Assembly (NCBI RefSeq): GCF_004345605.1 | Contig: NZ_SLVY01000009.1 | Span: forward strand, 62,001-126,000 | Direction: 5' to 3' | Length of the DNA stretch: 64,000 bases | Source of the DNA: Rhodococcus sp. SMB37 | GTDB taxonomy: Bacteria; Actinomycetota; Actinomycetes; Mycobacteriales; Mycobacteriaceae | Part shown: piece by piece, positions 39,069 to 48,654 of the stretch | Numbering within the stretch: the first letter of the stretch is position 1 | How the letters are laid out: each line of letters starts with the position of its first letter | Notes under the pieces: generated by a model | The model's database searches: none | Told to the model about the DNA's origin: nothing | The model's input: the letters and a program-made list of their open reading frames with translations, nothing else | Position numbers and translations under genes: made by a program

Positions 39069-41129
39069 ATGGCCTTCTCCGTCCAGATGCCAGCGCTTGG
39101 TGAGAGCGTCACCGAGGGAACTGTCACGCGATGGCTCAAGCAGGAAGGAGACACGGTCGAAGTCGATGAGCCGCTGCTCGAAGTCTCCACGGACAAGGTC
39201 GACACCGAGATCCCGTCTCCCGCCGCCGGCGTGCTGATCAAGATCGTCGCTCAGGAAGACGACACCGTCGAGATCGGCGGCGAGCTCGCACAGATCGGCG
39301 ACGAAGGCGAATCCGCAGGTAGCGCACCCGCCCCTGCCGCCGAAGCATCTGCTCCTGCAGCCGAGGCACCTGCGCCCGCAGCCGAGACCGCACCGGCTCC
39401 CGCCGCACCCGCGCAGTCGAGCGGCAACGGTGCGGGCACCCCCGTCACCATGCCTGCGCTCGGCGAATCCGTCACCGAAGGCACCGTCACCCGCTGGCTC
39501 AAGGCCATCGGCGACGAGGTCGCCGTCGACGAACCCCTCCTCGAGGTTTCCACCGACAAGGTCGACACCGAGATCCCGTCCCCCGTCGCCGGGATCCTCA
39601 CCGAGATCTCCGCGCAGGAAGACGACACCGTCGAGGTCGGCGGCCAACTCGCCGTCATCGGCTCCGACGCCCCCGCACAGCAGCCCTCGGCAGCACCCGA
39701 ACCGACCCCGGCCCCCGCCGCCCCGGCAGAGGAATCCGCGCAGGCACCCGTGGCCACCGCGCAGGCACCGGCCCCCGCCGCCCCCGCGCAGTCGAGCGGC
39801 AACGGTGCGGGCACCCCCGTCACCATGCCTGCGCTCGGCGAATCCGTCACCGAAGGCACCGTCACCCGCTGGCTCAAGGCCATCGGCGACGAGGTCGCCG
39901 TCGACGAACCCCTCCTCGAGGTTTCCACCGACAAGGTCGACACCGAGATCCCGTCCCCCGTCGCCGGGATCCTCACCGAGATCTCCGCGCAGGAAGACGA
40001 CACCGTCGAGGTCGGCGGCCAACTCGCCGTCATCGGCTCCGAGGCTCCTGCCGAGGCCCCCGCCGCCGCTCCTGCACCGGCCGCACCCGCACCGGCAGCA
40101 GCACCCGCACCGGCTGCTCCTGCTGCACCCGCGGCAGCGCCGGCACCTGCTGCACCGGCTCCCGCCGCAGCAGCACCGTCGGGCGATGCGACACCGTACG
40201 TCACGCCGCTCGTGCGCAAGCTCGCTTCGCAGCACAATGTCGACCTGTCCACTGTCAAGGGCACCGGCGTCGGCGGGCGTATCCGCAAACAGGACGTACT
40301 CGCAGCCGCGGAGGCGAAGACGGCTCCTTCTGCCACAACACCCGCCGCAGCAGCACCTGCGACGGCGTCCGGAGTTGCTCCGGGTGTGCGCCCTGAGCTG
40401 GCGAATCTGCGGGGAACCACGCAGAAGGCCAACCGCATCCGCCAGATCACCGCGACGAAGACCCGTGAGTCGCTGCAGAACACTGCGCAGCTCACGCAGA
40501 CCTTCGAGGTGGACGTCACCAAGATCGCACAGTTGCGCGCCCAGGCGAAGAAGTCCTTCGCCGAGCGTGAGGGCGTCAACCTGACGTACCTGCCGTTCTT
40601 CGCGAAGGCCGTTGTCGAGGCACTCAAGGTGCACCCGAACATCAACGCGTCGTACGACGAGGCCAACAAGCAGATCACGTACCACGCGGCCGAGCACCTC
40701 GGTATCGCCGTGGACACCGAGCAGGGCCTGCTCTCCCCGGTGATCCACAACGCCGGCGACCTGTCGCTGGGCGGTCTCGCACGTGCAATCGCAGATATCG
40801 CCGAGCGCTCGCGCAACGGTGGCCTCAAGCCCGACGAACTCTCCGGTGGCACCTTCACCATCACGAATATCGGGAGCCAGGGTGCCCTGTTCGACACCCC
40901 GATCCTGGTTCCACCGCAGGCCGGCATGCTCGGGACGGGTGCGATCGTCAAGCGCCCGGTCGTCGTCCAGGACGAGACCGGCAACGAATCGATCGGTGTG
41001 CGGTCGATGTGCTACCTGCCGCTCACCTACGATCACCGACTCGTCGACGGTGCCGACGCCGGACGGTTCCTCAAGACGATCAAGCATCGTCTCGAGGAGG
41101 GCGCGTTCGAGGCCGATCTCGGTCTGTGA
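39069..41129 (+). CDS. dlaT: Dihydrolipoamide acyltransferase E2 with three lipoyl domains
   Basis: E2 core of the pyruvate or 2-oxoglutarate dehydrogenase complex, 686 residues. Three biotinyl/lipoyl domains start near residues 1, 121 and 246; each has the lipoyl-lysine motif [14 protein letters not shown]. Domains 2 and 3 are identical over their whole length. Ala/Pro linkers separate the domains. The E3-binding domain has [22 protein letters not shown] (read in parts) near 378, and the catalytic domain ends with the active-site His in [22 protein letters not shown]. tuberculosis DlaT has two lipoyl domains as I recall. lipB and lipA follow directly. Confidence 0.94.
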   Translation: MAFSVQMPALGESVTEGTVTRWLKQEGDTVEVDEPLLEVSTDKVDTEIPSPAAGVLIKIVAQEDDTVEIGGELAQIGDEGESAGSAPAPAAEASAPAAEAPAPAAETAPAPAAPAQSSGNGAGTPVTMPALGESVTEGTVTRWLKAIGDEVAVDEPLLEVSTDKVDTEIPSPVAGILTEISAQEDDTVEVGGQLAVIGSDAPAQQPSAAPEPTPAPAAPAEESAQAPVATAQAPAPAAPAQSSGNGAGTPVTMPALGESVTEGTVTRWLKAIGDEVAVDEPLLEVSTDKVDTEIPSPVAGILTEISAQEDDTVEVGGQLAVIGSEAPAEAPAAAPAPAAPAPAAAPAPAAPAAPAAAPAPAAPAPAAAAPSGDATPYVTPLVRKLASQHNVDLSTVKGTGVGGRIRKQDVLAAAEAKTAPSATTPAAAAPATASGVAPGVRPELANLRGTTQKANRIRQITATKTRESLQNTAQLTQTFEVDVTKIAQLRAQAKKSFAEREGVNLTYLPFFAKAVVEALKVHPNINASYDEANKQITYHAAEHLGIAVDTEQGLLSPVIHNAGDLSLGGLARAIADIAERSRNGGLKPDELSGGTFTITNIGSQGALFDTPILVPPQAGMLGTGAIVKRPVVVQDETGNESIGVRSMCYLPLTYDHRLVDGADAGRFLKTIKHRLEEGAFEADLGL
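39408..39667 (+). repeat. Direct repeat copy A inside dlaT (lipoyl domain 2)
   Basis: 260 bases that recur without mismatch at 39783-40042. It covers the [10 protein letters not shown] linker and lipoyl domain 2. First mismatches are at 39407 and 39668. Confidence 0.93.
39783..40042 (+). repeat. Direct repeat copy B inside dlaT (lipoyl domain 3)
   Basis: Exact copy of 39408-39667 at an offset of 375 bases. The identity includes third codon positions, so the copies are very recent or kept alike by gene conversion. Confidence 0.93.
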
Positions 41130-41168
41130 AGCGTGTAGCAGAGCTGTAGCTACAAAACCGGGGTGACC

Positions 41169-41209
41169 GGAGGCGGGGGTGTCGTCGATTCGACATCACC
41201 CCCGCCTCC
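41169..41209 (+). terminator. Hairpin between dlaT and lipB
   Basis: Arms GGAGGCGGGGGTG (41169-41181) and CACCCCCGCCTCC (41197-41209), with further inner pairing TGTCG/CGACA. It ends 19 bases before the lipB start, so it is either the dlaT terminator with lipB transcribed from very close by, or an attenuator on lipB. Confidence 0.75.
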
Positions 41210-41228
41210 CTCACGGCGCTGGAGCGTA

Positions 41229-42020
41229 ATGTCGACACCTATGAGTAATGCCACGTCCTCCGCACGGCTCGACTCCGCACCGGTCGTTGTAGCTCAGTTG
41301 GGCCTGATCGGTTACCTCGAAGCCTGGGAACGTCAGCGCGAGCTCGCTGCCGAGCGTGCCGACGGCATCGGCGCGGACACTCTGCTCCTTCTCGAGCACC
41401 CACCCGTGTACACCGCAGGTCGGCGAACCGAAGATTCCGACCGCCCGTCCGACGGCACTCCGGTCATCGATGTCGATCGCGGCGGAAAAATCACGTGGCA
41501 CGGTCCCGGTCAGCTCGTCGGCTATCCGATCGTCCGGCTCGCCGAGCCGATCGACGTCGTCGACTACGTCCGGCGGATCGAGCAGGCACTGATTACCGTG
41601 TGCACCGACATGGGACTGGTGTGCGGACGCGTCGAAGGCCGCTCCGGGGTGTGGCTGCCCGCGGAACTGCGCGACGGGTGGTGGCTCGCCGAGCGGAAGA
41701 TCGCCGCGATCGGTATACGGGTGCAGCGCGGTGTCGCGATGCACGGGTTCGCCCTCAATTGCGACTCCGCACTCGACGCGTTCGACTCGATCGTCCCGTG
41801 CGGTATCCGCGACGCGGGAGTTGCCTCTCTCACGGGCGAACTCGGTCGCGATGTGACGGTGCACGAGGTCGTTCCGGCGGTGACCGACGCGGTCGTCGCC
41901 GCCCTCGACGGCCGACTTCCGGTCACCGAGTGCAACATCGATCGGGTCACGTTCGAGCAGGCTGTGTCAGCTGCTGCACCTGATCCGACCACACCGGAGT
42001 TCACTACTCACCGGTTCTGA
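41229..42020 (+). CDS. lipB: Octanoyl-(acyl-carrier-protein) protein N-octanoyltransferase
   Basis: Enzyme of about 263 residues that moves octanoate from ACP to lipoyl domains. Conserved blocks: [31 protein letters not shown] with the His/Gly loop, and the later [21 protein letters not shown] with catalytic Lys; the active-site Cys is in [16 protein letters not shown] 41229 has TGGAGCG nearby; ATG 41241 is a shorter option. lipA follows. Confidence 0.94.
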   Translation: MSTPMSNATSSARLDSAPVVVAQLGLIGYLEAWERQRELAAERADGIGADTLLLLEHPPVYTAGRRTEDSDRPSDGTPVIDVDRGGKITWHGPGQLVGYPIVRLAEPIDVVDYVRRIEQALITVCTDMGLVCGRVEGRSGVWLPAELRDGWWLAERKIAAIGIRVQRGVAMHGFALNCDSALDAFDSIVPCGIRDAGVASLTGELGRDVTVHEVVPAVTDAVVAALDGRLPVTECNIDRVTFEQAVSAAAPDPTTPEFTTHRF

Positions 42021-42050
42021 CATGTCCACACCCGGAAGAAGTTTCACCCG

Positions 42051-43085
42051 ATGCTCGGGCGTACCATCGATGGCGTGACTGTCGCCCCAGAAGGACGCAA
42101 GCTGCTGCGGATCGAGACCCGGAACGCGCAGACGCCTATCGAACGTAAGCCCAATTGGATCAAGACCCGCGCCAAAATGGGTCCGGAGTACACCGACCTG
42201 AAAGGCCTCGTGCGGCGTGAAGGCCTGCACACGGTCTGCGAGGAGGCCGGGTGCCCCAACATCTACGAATGCTGGGAAGACCGCGAGGCCACCTTCCTGA
42301 TCGGTGGTGAGCAGTGCACCCGCCGCTGCGACTTCTGCCAGATCGACACCGGCAAGCCCGCCGCGCTCGACCGCGACGAGCCCCGCCGCGTCGCCGAATC
42401 GGTGCAGTCGATGGGATTGCGCTACTCGACGATCACCGGTGTCGCCCGCGACGATCTCCCGGATGGCGGTGCCTGGCTGTACGCGGAGACGGTTCGCAAG
42501 ATCCACGAGCTCAATCCCGGGACCGGCGTCGAGAACCTGATTCCGGATTTCAACGGCAAGCCGGAACTGCTGCAGGAAGTCTTCGAGTCGCGGCCGGAGG
42601 TTCTCGCGCACAACGTCGAGACCGTCCCGCGCATCTTCAAGAGGATCCGTCCCGCGTTCCGATACCAGCGGTCCCTCGACGTGATCACCGCTGCCCGCGA
42701 GTTCGGGCTCGTCACCAAGTCCAACCTGATTCTGGGTATGGGCGAGACTCCCGAAGAGGTCATCGAAGCGCTACACGACCTGCACGACGCCGGCTGCGAC
42801 ATCATCACGATCACGCAGTACCTGCGCCCGTCACCGCGGCATCATCCCGTCGAGCGGTGGGTCAAGCCCGAGGAGTTCGTCGCCCACTCCGAGATGGCCG
42901 AGAAGATCGGCTTCGCCGGTGTGATGGCGGGTCCGCTCGTGCGTTCGTCGTACCGCGCCGGACGCCTGTACGCGCAGGCGATGGCTCACCACGGTCGAGA
43001 GCTGCCCGCCGGTCAGGCGCATCTCGCGCAGGAGGGCTCCGCGAGCCAGGAAGCCAGCTCGGTTCTCGCCCGCTTCGGAAGCTAG
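42051..43085 (+). CDS. lipA: Lipoyl synthase (radical SAM)
   Basis: Enzyme of 344 residues that inserts two sulfurs into octanoyl-domains. Both 4Fe-4S clusters are visible: auxiliary [12 protein letters not shown] and radical [11 protein letters not shown]; the C-terminal RSSYRAG motif is also present ([11 protein letters not shown]). ATG 42051 has GGAAGAAG upstream; GTG 42075 is a shorter option. It acts with lipB on the dlaT product. Confidence 0.95.
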   Translation: MLGRTIDGVTVAPEGRKLLRIETRNAQTPIERKPNWIKTRAKMGPEYTDLKGLVRREGLHTVCEEAGCPNIYECWEDREATFLIGGEQCTRRCDFCQIDTGKPAALDRDEPRRVAESVQSMGLRYSTITGVARDDLPDGGAWLYAETVRKIHELNPGTGVENLIPDFNGKPELLQEVFESRPEVLAHNVETVPRIFKRIRPAFRYQRSLDVITAAREFGLVTKSNLILGMGETPEEVIEALHDLHDAGCDIITITQYLRPSPRHHPVERWVKPEEFVAHSEMAEKIGFAGVMAGPLVRSSYRAGRLYAQAMAHHGRELPAGQAHLAQEGSASQEASSVLARFGS

Positions 43086-43144
43086 AAACGGGAAGGGTAC
43101 CGCGGTGGCAGGCAGCCCATCGCAGGGAAAGTATCCTGGTACTC

Positions 43145-43885
43145 ATGGCGAAGGGCAGCAAGACCGACAAGGAAGCGAAGGCCGTGGCGAAAGCCGCGCG
43201 CAGGCAGGCATCGAAGGAGCGCCGCACACAGCTGTGGCAGGCCTTCCAGATTCAGCGCAAGGAAGACAAGGCGCTCCTGCCGTGGATGATCGGTGTGCTC
43301 GTCGCTTCGATCGTCGTGTTCTTCGTGATCGGGCTGATCTTCAGCATCCAGTGGTTCCTGCTGCCGATCGGCATCCTCGTCGGTGTCCTCGCAGCATTTA
43401 TCATCTTCGGCCGTCGCGTTCAGAAGACCGTCTACAAGAAGGCCGACGGTCAGGCAGGCGCGGCAGCGTGGGCGCTCGACAACCTTCAGGGCGCCTGGCG
43501 TGTCTCACAGGCCGTCGCCGGTACCACCCAACTCGACGCACTGCATCGAGTGATCGGTCGGCCGGGGGTCATCCTCGTCGGCGAAGGCAACCCGGGTCGG
43601 ATCAAGCCCTTGATGGCGCAGGAGAAGAAGCGCGTTGCACGCCTCATCGGCGACACACCCATCTACGAGTTCACCGTCGGCAACGAGGAAGGCCAGATTC
43701 CCCTGGCACAGCTGCAGAAGCAGCTGAACAAGCTTCCTCGCAACATCGACACCAAGCGGATGGATGCGATCGAAGGCCGGCTGTCCGCGCTGAGCACCAA
43801 GAAGAGCGGCCCCGCAATGCCGAAGGGTCCGCTGCCGGCGGGCGCGAAGATGCGGAGCGTGCAGCGCACCATGCGTCGCCGCTGA
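43145..43885 (+). CDS. DUF4191 membrane protein (Rv2219-like)
   Basis: Protein of 246 residues with a Lys/Ala-rich start (AKGSKTDKEAKAVAKAARRQ), two membrane helices (about 48-66 and 70-90) and a soluble C-terminal part. Conserved beside lipA and glnA in mycolic-acid bacteria; function unknown. ATG 43145; the in-frame upstream stretch overlapping lipA is not coding. Confidence 0.87.
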   Translation: MAKGSKTDKEAKAVAKAARRQASKERRTQLWQAFQIQRKEDKALLPWMIGVLVASIVVFFVIGLIFSIQWFLLPIGILVGVLAAFIIFGRRVQKTVYKKADGQAGAAAWALDNLQGAWRVSQAVAGTTQLDALHRVIGRPGVILVGEGNPGRIKPLMAQEKKRVARLIGDTPIYEFTVGNEEGQIPLAQLQKQLNKLPRNIDTKRMDAIEGRLSALSTKKSGPAMPKGPLPAGAKMRSVQRTMRRR

Positions 43886-43897
43886 ACCACAGTGCCG

Positions 43898-43945
43898 AAT
43901 GGCCGAGAGCCGTCGTCCCGATCGGGACGACGGCTCTCGGCCATT
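43898..43945. terminator. Perfect palindromic bidirectional terminator
   Basis: 48-base perfect palindrome centred on CCCGATCGGG, arms AATGGCCGAGAGCCGTCGTC and its complement. It sits between the convergent DUF4191 and RDD genes and can serve both. Confidence 0.92.
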
Positions 43946-43956
43946 ACAGGAAGGTG

Positions 43957-44433
43957 TCAGCGCGAACGCACGAGTGCGGTGCCGGTCGCGCGGTCTTGCA
44001 GGCCCCTGCCGTCGATGTCGGTGACCAGAGCCGGAGCAATGAAGACGAGCAGGATCTGCCGTGCAAGGGCACGGATCAGTCCGACACGAGCGGGTGCATC
44101 CACGCGCACCACCTGGATCCCGGCGATGAACTGCCCTGGCGTGAACGAGAACAACGTCACTGTGACGATGCCTACACCGCACCAGATGAGCAGCGTGTAT
44201 GCCGACAACAACGGGCTCTCGAGCGGGTTGTCACCCACCAGTACCATCGCAATCGCCATCGATGAGAACCAGTCGATGACCAGCGCGAGGACCCGCTTCG
44301 CCGACGAGACGAGCGCACCCGGGCCGTGTTCCGGGAGTCCGAGCCACTCCCCGGGGTACTTCTGTTCCCCGCCCTGCCCCTGAGGAAGAGCCGCCGAGGG
44401 GCCCGATAGCCAACTACCCGTCATCCGCGCCAT
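43957..44433 (-). CDS. RDD family membrane protein
   Basis: Protein of about 158 residues with an N-terminal soluble part (about 1-42) and three hydrophobic segments. The family start is AKRVLALVIDWFSSM, an RDD-like Arg then Asp pair. Position matches Rv2219A. Start could be ATG 44433 or ATG 44424. Function unknown; some RDD proteins transport ions. Confidence 0.83.
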   Translation of the reverse strand: MARMTGSWLSGPSAALPQGQGGEQKYPGEWLGLPEHGPGALVSSAKRVLALVIDWFSSMAIAMVLVGDNPLESPLLSAYTLLIWCGVGIVTVTLFSFTPGQFIAGIQVVRVDAPARVGLIRALARQILLVFIAPALVTDIDGRGLQDRATGTALVRSR

Positions 44434-44534
44434 GGGTCCAGGATAGTCTGGTACCTGCGGACCAGGGCAGACCCGTGCACCCGTCGGTGACCTCTACCAC
44501 GTTCTTCGGGCCTCACACCAGGGCAACCTGAGGT

Positions 44535-44550
44535 GTAACACCGGCGAAAC
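44535..44550 (+). promoter_or_regulatory. Candidate GlnR box upstream of glnA
   Basis: GTAAC-ACCGGC-GAAAC fits the actinobacterial GlnR pattern GTnAC-n6-GnAAC, and the mycobacterial AC-n9-AC form. It is 97 bases before the glnA start, a usual distance for nitrogen-starvation control. Binding is inferred. Confidence 0.65.
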
Positions 44551-44646
44551 ATAGGTTTGACGACCGGGCAACACCGGGTCAATACGGTCTGATCCGACGC
44601 AGGCGCCCAGCACCAAATGGCGCGCACCGACTGAAGGAGCACAAGC

Positions 44647-46083
44647 GTGGCGTTCACCACGGCCGAAGAGGTCATCAAGTTCATCGCGGACGAAAATGTC
44701 GAATACGTCGACGTCCGCTTCACGGACCTGCCCGGCATCGAACAGCACTTCTCCATCCCCGCGAAGGCATTCAACCAGGATGTCTTCGAAGACGGCTTGG
44801 CATTCGACGGATCATCCGTCCGCGGATTCCAGTCGATCCACGAGTCCGACATGCTGCTCCTTCCCGACGTGACCACCGCACGCCTGGACCCCTTCCGCGC
44901 AGCCAAGACGCTGAATGTCAGCTTCTTCGTCCACGACCCGTTCACTCGTGAGTCCTACAGCCGCGACCCGCGCAACGTCGCCCGCAAGGCGGAGGAATAC
45001 CTCGCCAGCACCGGCATCGCCGATACCGCGTTCTTCGGCGCCGAGGCAGAGTTCTACATTTTCGACTCGGTCCGCTACGACTCCGCCATCAACGGTGCGT
45101 TCTACGAGGTCGACTCCATCTCGGGCTCGTGGAACACCGGTGCCGAGTACAACGCCGATGGCTCCGCCAATCGCGGCTACAAGGTCCGCCCGAAGGGTGG
45201 CTACTTCCCCGTCGCGCCGTACGACCACTACGTCGACCTCCGCGACGCGATCTCCACCAACCTGTCGAATGCGGGCTTCGAGCTCGAACGCGGCCACCAC
45301 GAGGTCGGCACCGGCGGCCAGGCCGAGATCAACTACAAGTTCAACACGCTGCTCTCTGCGGCCGATGACCTGCAGCTGTTCAAGTACATCGTCAAGAACA
45401 CGGCGTGGCAGCACGGCAAGACCGCAACCTTCATGCCGAAGCCGCTCTTCGGCGACAACGGCTCGGGCATGCACGTCCACCAGTCGCTGTGGAAGGACGG
45501 GAAGCCGCTGTTCCACGATGAGGCCGGCTACGCAGGCCTGTCGGATCTCGCTCGCTGGTACATCGGCGGCATCCTGCATCACGCGCCGTCGCTGCTCGCG
45601 TTCACCAACCCGACGATCAACTCGTACCACCGCCTTGTTCCGGGCTACGAGGCTCCGATCAACCTGGTGTACAGCCAGCGCAACCGTTCGGCTGCGGTCC
45701 GTATCCCGATCACGGGCAACAACCCGAAGGCCAAGCGCCTCGAGTTCCGCGCGCCGGACTCCTCGGGCAACCCTTACCTGAACTTCGCAGCTCAGATGAT
45801 GGCCGGCCTCGACGGCATCAAGAACAAGATCGAGCCGCTCGCACCGGTCGACAAGGACCTCTACGAGCTTCCGCCGGAGGAAGCCAAGAACATCCCGCAG
45901 GCTCCTACGTCGCTCCCCGCGGTCATCGACCGTCTCGAAGCCGACCACGAGTACCTCACCGAGGGTGGCGTGTTCACCACCGACCTGATCGAGACCTGGA
46001 TCTCGCTCAAGCGTGAGCAGGAGATCGCTCCGGTCAACCTGCGCCCGCACCCCTACGAATTCCAGCTCTACTTCGACTGCTGA
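44647..46083 (+). CDS. glnA: Glutamine synthetase type I (GSI-beta)
   Basis: Central ammonium-assimilating enzyme of 478 residues. Typical blocks: [66 protein letters not shown] and [20 protein letters not shown]. Tyr406 in [11 protein letters not shown] is the expected adenylylation site, so activity should be controlled by GlnE. GTG start with GAAGGAG 7 bases upstream. Confidence 0.97.
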   Translation: MAFTTAEEVIKFIADENVEYVDVRFTDLPGIEQHFSIPAKAFNQDVFEDGLAFDGSSVRGFQSIHESDMLLLPDVTTARLDPFRAAKTLNVSFFVHDPFTRESYSRDPRNVARKAEEYLASTGIADTAFFGAEAEFYIFDSVRYDSAINGAFYEVDSISGSWNTGAEYNADGSANRGYKVRPKGGYFPVAPYDHYVDLRDAISTNLSNAGFELERGHHEVGTGGQAEINYKFNTLLSAADDLQLFKYIVKNTAWQHGKTATFMPKPLFGDNGSGMHVHQSLWKDGKPLFHDEAGYAGLSDLARWYIGGILHHAPSLLAFTNPTINSYHRLVPGYEAPINLVYSQRNRSAAVRIPITGNNPKAKRLEFRAPDSSGNPYLNFAAQMMAGLDGIKNKIEPLAPVDKDLYELPPEEAKNIPQAPTSLPAVIDRLEADHEYLTEGGVFTTDLIETWISLKREQEIAPVNLRPHPYEFQLYFDC

Positions 46084-46125
46084 GTCGTTCACAGTCGAAC
46101 GCAGACCGGATGGATCTGCGCGCTG

Positions 46126-46167
46126 AAATGAGAGTCACCCACGGAACGCCGTGGGTGACTCTCATTT
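46126..46167. terminator. Strong terminator between glnA and fdhF
   Basis: Perfect 19-base stem AAATGAGAGTCACCCACGG / CCGTGGGTGACTCTCATTT with loop AACG, followed by T. It ends glnA and faces the convergent oxidoreductase gene. Confidence 0.93.
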
Positions 46168-46227
46168 TCATGTGCGTGGAGGTCCCGGCTCTTCTCGGAT
46201 TCGCCGCACCACCGCCACCACAACGTG

Positions 46228-48555
46228 TCAGGTTGCGACAGGGCGTCCAGTGCGGACAGGTTCGGCACCGGGCGCGAGCCGCACGATGATCCTCTTGGAC
46301 GTCGGCGTATTGCACACATCTGCAACGGAATCCCGGTGCATCAGCTCGTTACCCTCAGGAAAGTACAGCGCCGCGCACCCACGCGCAGTGGGATACGACA
46401 CGACCCGGTAGCCGCGGAGCACCCGATCCGGCAGGCCCGGCCATTCGCTGAAGATGTCGACGGTCTGGCCGTCGTGGAGATCCAACTCGGTGAGGTCATC
46501 CGGGCTGACGAAGATGACGAAACGACCGTTCTCGATGCCCCGATACCGGTCGTTCAGGCTGTAGATGGTCGTGTTGTGCTGGTCGTGCGCACGCATGGTC
46601 TGAAGGATCAGTCGCCCTTCCGGCACCTCCAGGTATTCCGCGTCGTGGAGCGTGAACTGTGCTCGTCCGGTGGGAGTGGGGAACGTGCGGCTGTCACGAG
46701 GTCCATGCGGCAGGACGAAGCTCCGTTCCTTGCGGATCCTGTGGTTGAAGTCTTCGAATCCCGGTATCACCCGGGCGATCGAATCCCGGATCCGGTCGTA
46801 GTCGGATTCGAAGCTCCGCCAGTCGATGGCAGGCTCGCGGTCTGCGAGTACTCGCTCGGCGAGCCTGCAGACGACCGAGACATCGGACAGTAATCCCTCC
46901 GCCACCGGTTCGAGTTCCCCGTGACTGGCATTGATTCGGCATACGGTGTCCTCGGCAGTGACGAACTGCAGTTCTCCGCCTCGGATGTCTTTCTCTGTTC
47001 GGCCGAGTACGGGCAGGATCAGTGACTCCCGCCCTGTGACGACGTGTGAGCGATTGAGTTTGGTGGCTACCTGAACAGTCAAGTCCGCCTTGGCAATACC
47101 ATGTTCGGCGCGCTTCGAGTCGGAGATGGCGGCGACGATGTTCCCGGCCATCGACACCATCACCTTGATATCACCGCGTTCGACCGCGTTCATACTGTTG
47201 ACTGTGTCGAGGCCATGCTCTCGTGGCGGTTCGAATCGGAACTCGGCTGCAAGTGCATCGAGGAACTCATCCGGCATCTGCTCCCAGATCCCCATGGTGC
47301 GGTCGCCTTGGACGTTGCTGTGGCCGCGGATCGGTGAGGCGCCTGCACCCGGTTTGCCGATATTGCCGCGCAACAACAGCAAGTTCATGATCTCGGCGAT
47401 CGTGGCAACGCCGTTCTTGTGTTGTGTGATTCCGAGGCACCACGTGATGATCGTGGCGTTCGACTCGATATACCGCTTCGCCAACGACGAGATCTGTTCC
47501 GAGGTCAGGCCGGTGGCATCGAGTGCTTCCTGATCGTCGAGCGAGAGAATGTGGTCGCGATAGGACTCGAATCCTGTGCAGTGGGTGTCGAGGAATTCAT
47601 GGTCGAGTACGGTTCCGGGGGTGTTCTGCTCTGCGCGCAGAACACGCTTCGCGACAGCCTGGATCAGGTGCATGTCGCCGCCGCTGCGGATCTGGAGGAA
47701 TTCGTCGGCAAGGACGGTGCCGTGTCCGATCACTCCGCTGGGACGCTGCGGATTCTTGTATCGCATCAACGACGCTTCAGGGAGTGGATTGACCGCGACC
47801 ATGGCTCCGCCGTTGACCTTGGTGTCTTCGAGGGCGTTGAGCATCCGGGGATGGTTGGTGCCCGGGTTCTGGCCCATGACGATCACCAGATCGGCCTTAC
47901 CGAAGTCGTCGTAGCCGATCGTCGACTTGCCGATCCCGATGGCCGGTGTCATGCCGGCGCCGGTGGCCTCATGACACATGTTCGAACAGTCCGGCAGATT
48001 GTTCGTGCCGAACGCGCGCGCGAACAGCTGATAGAGATAGGCAGGCTCGTTCATGATCCGGCCGCTGGTGTAGAAAACCGCCTGGTCCGGCGACTCCAGC
48101 GACAGCAAATGGCGGGCGGCGATGTCGAATGCGTCGTCCCACGTGACGGGAACGTAGTGATCCGAATCGCCCGCCTTGTACATGGGCTCGACGATCCTGC
48201 CTTGAAGTCCGAGCCAGTACTCGGACTTGTCACGCAAGCTCGTCAGCGAGTGCTCGGCCCAGAATTCCCGGGGAATCGTCAGTGGGGTCGACTCCCACAC
48301 GATGGACTTGATGCCGTTCTCGCAGAACTCGAGGGGCTTGCTGTGATCAGGATTCGCCCATGCACAGCTAGGACAGTCGAAACCTCGTTTGTGGTTGATC
48401 GTGAGTGCCACACGAGCGGTACGAGCTGTGCCCATTTCCTTCTCGGACGGGATCATGGCGTGCTCGATAGCGGGCAGCCCGACCGCCCAGGTGGCAGGTT
48501 CGCCGACCTTGATATTCGCGTCGGTGAAATCCTCACGGGGAGCTGAATTGTGCAT
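46228..48555 (-). CDS. FdhF/YdeP-family molybdopterin oxidoreductase
   Basis: Large oxidoreductase alpha subunit of 775 residues, related to formate dehydrogenase H. N-terminal cluster Cys are C61 and C64 (CPSCAWANPD) and C78 (LEFCENG); a fourth nearby Cys is not seen, as in the YdeP branch. Cofactor-binding blocks include VIVMGQNPGTNHPRM and QGDRTMGIWEQMP, and the C-terminal domain has QTMRAHDQHNTTIYS. It may oxidise formate or a related substrate; the partner is not known. It lies 99 bases downstream of cydC on the same strand, so co-transcription with the bd oxidase genes is possible. Confidence 0.85.
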   Translation of the reverse strand: MHNSAPREDFTDANIKVGEPATWAVGLPAIEHAMIPSEKEMGTARTARVALTINHKRGFDCPSCAWANPDHSKPLEFCENGIKSIVWESTPLTIPREFWAEHSLTSLRDKSEYWLGLQGRIVEPMYKAGDSDHYVPVTWDDAFDIAARHLLSLESPDQAVFYTSGRIMNEPAYLYQLFARAFGTNNLPDCSNMCHEATGAGMTPAIGIGKSTIGYDDFGKADLVIVMGQNPGTNHPRMLNALEDTKVNGGAMVAVNPLPEASLMRYKNPQRPSGVIGHGTVLADEFLQIRSGGDMHLIQAVAKRVLRAEQNTPGTVLDHEFLDTHCTGFESYRDHILSLDDQEALDATGLTSEQISSLAKRYIESNATIITWCLGITQHKNGVATIAEIMNLLLLRGNIGKPGAGASPIRGHSNVQGDRTMGIWEQMPDEFLDALAAEFRFEPPREHGLDTVNSMNAVERGDIKVMVSMAGNIVAAISDSKRAEHGIAKADLTVQVATKLNRSHVVTGRESLILPVLGRTEKDIRGGELQFVTAEDTVCRINASHGELEPVAEGLLSDVSVVCRLAERVLADREPAIDWRSFESDYDRIRDSIARVIPGFEDFNHRIRKERSFVLPHGPRDSRTFPTPTGRAQFTLHDAEYLEVPEGRLILQTMRAHDQHNTTIYSLNDRYRGIENGRFVIFVSPDDLTELDLHDGQTVDIFSEWPGLPDRVLRGYRVVSYPTARGCAALYFPEGNELMHRDSVADVCNTPTSKRIIVRLAPGAEPVRTGRPVAT

Positions 48556-48654
48556 CGATCTGCCTCGCTGACAACTCGAAGAAGTGAAATTTCGAATTCT
48601 GGAGATATCCTCGCAAACTTTGTGTGGGGGCGCCGGATAAGGGAGGTAATACGT

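Noticed and set aside
39060..41087. 675-residue minus-strand frame opposite dlaT, Gly/Cys/Arg-rich repeats
   Set aside because: The repeats only mirror the Ala/Pro linkers and lipoyl domains on the other strand.
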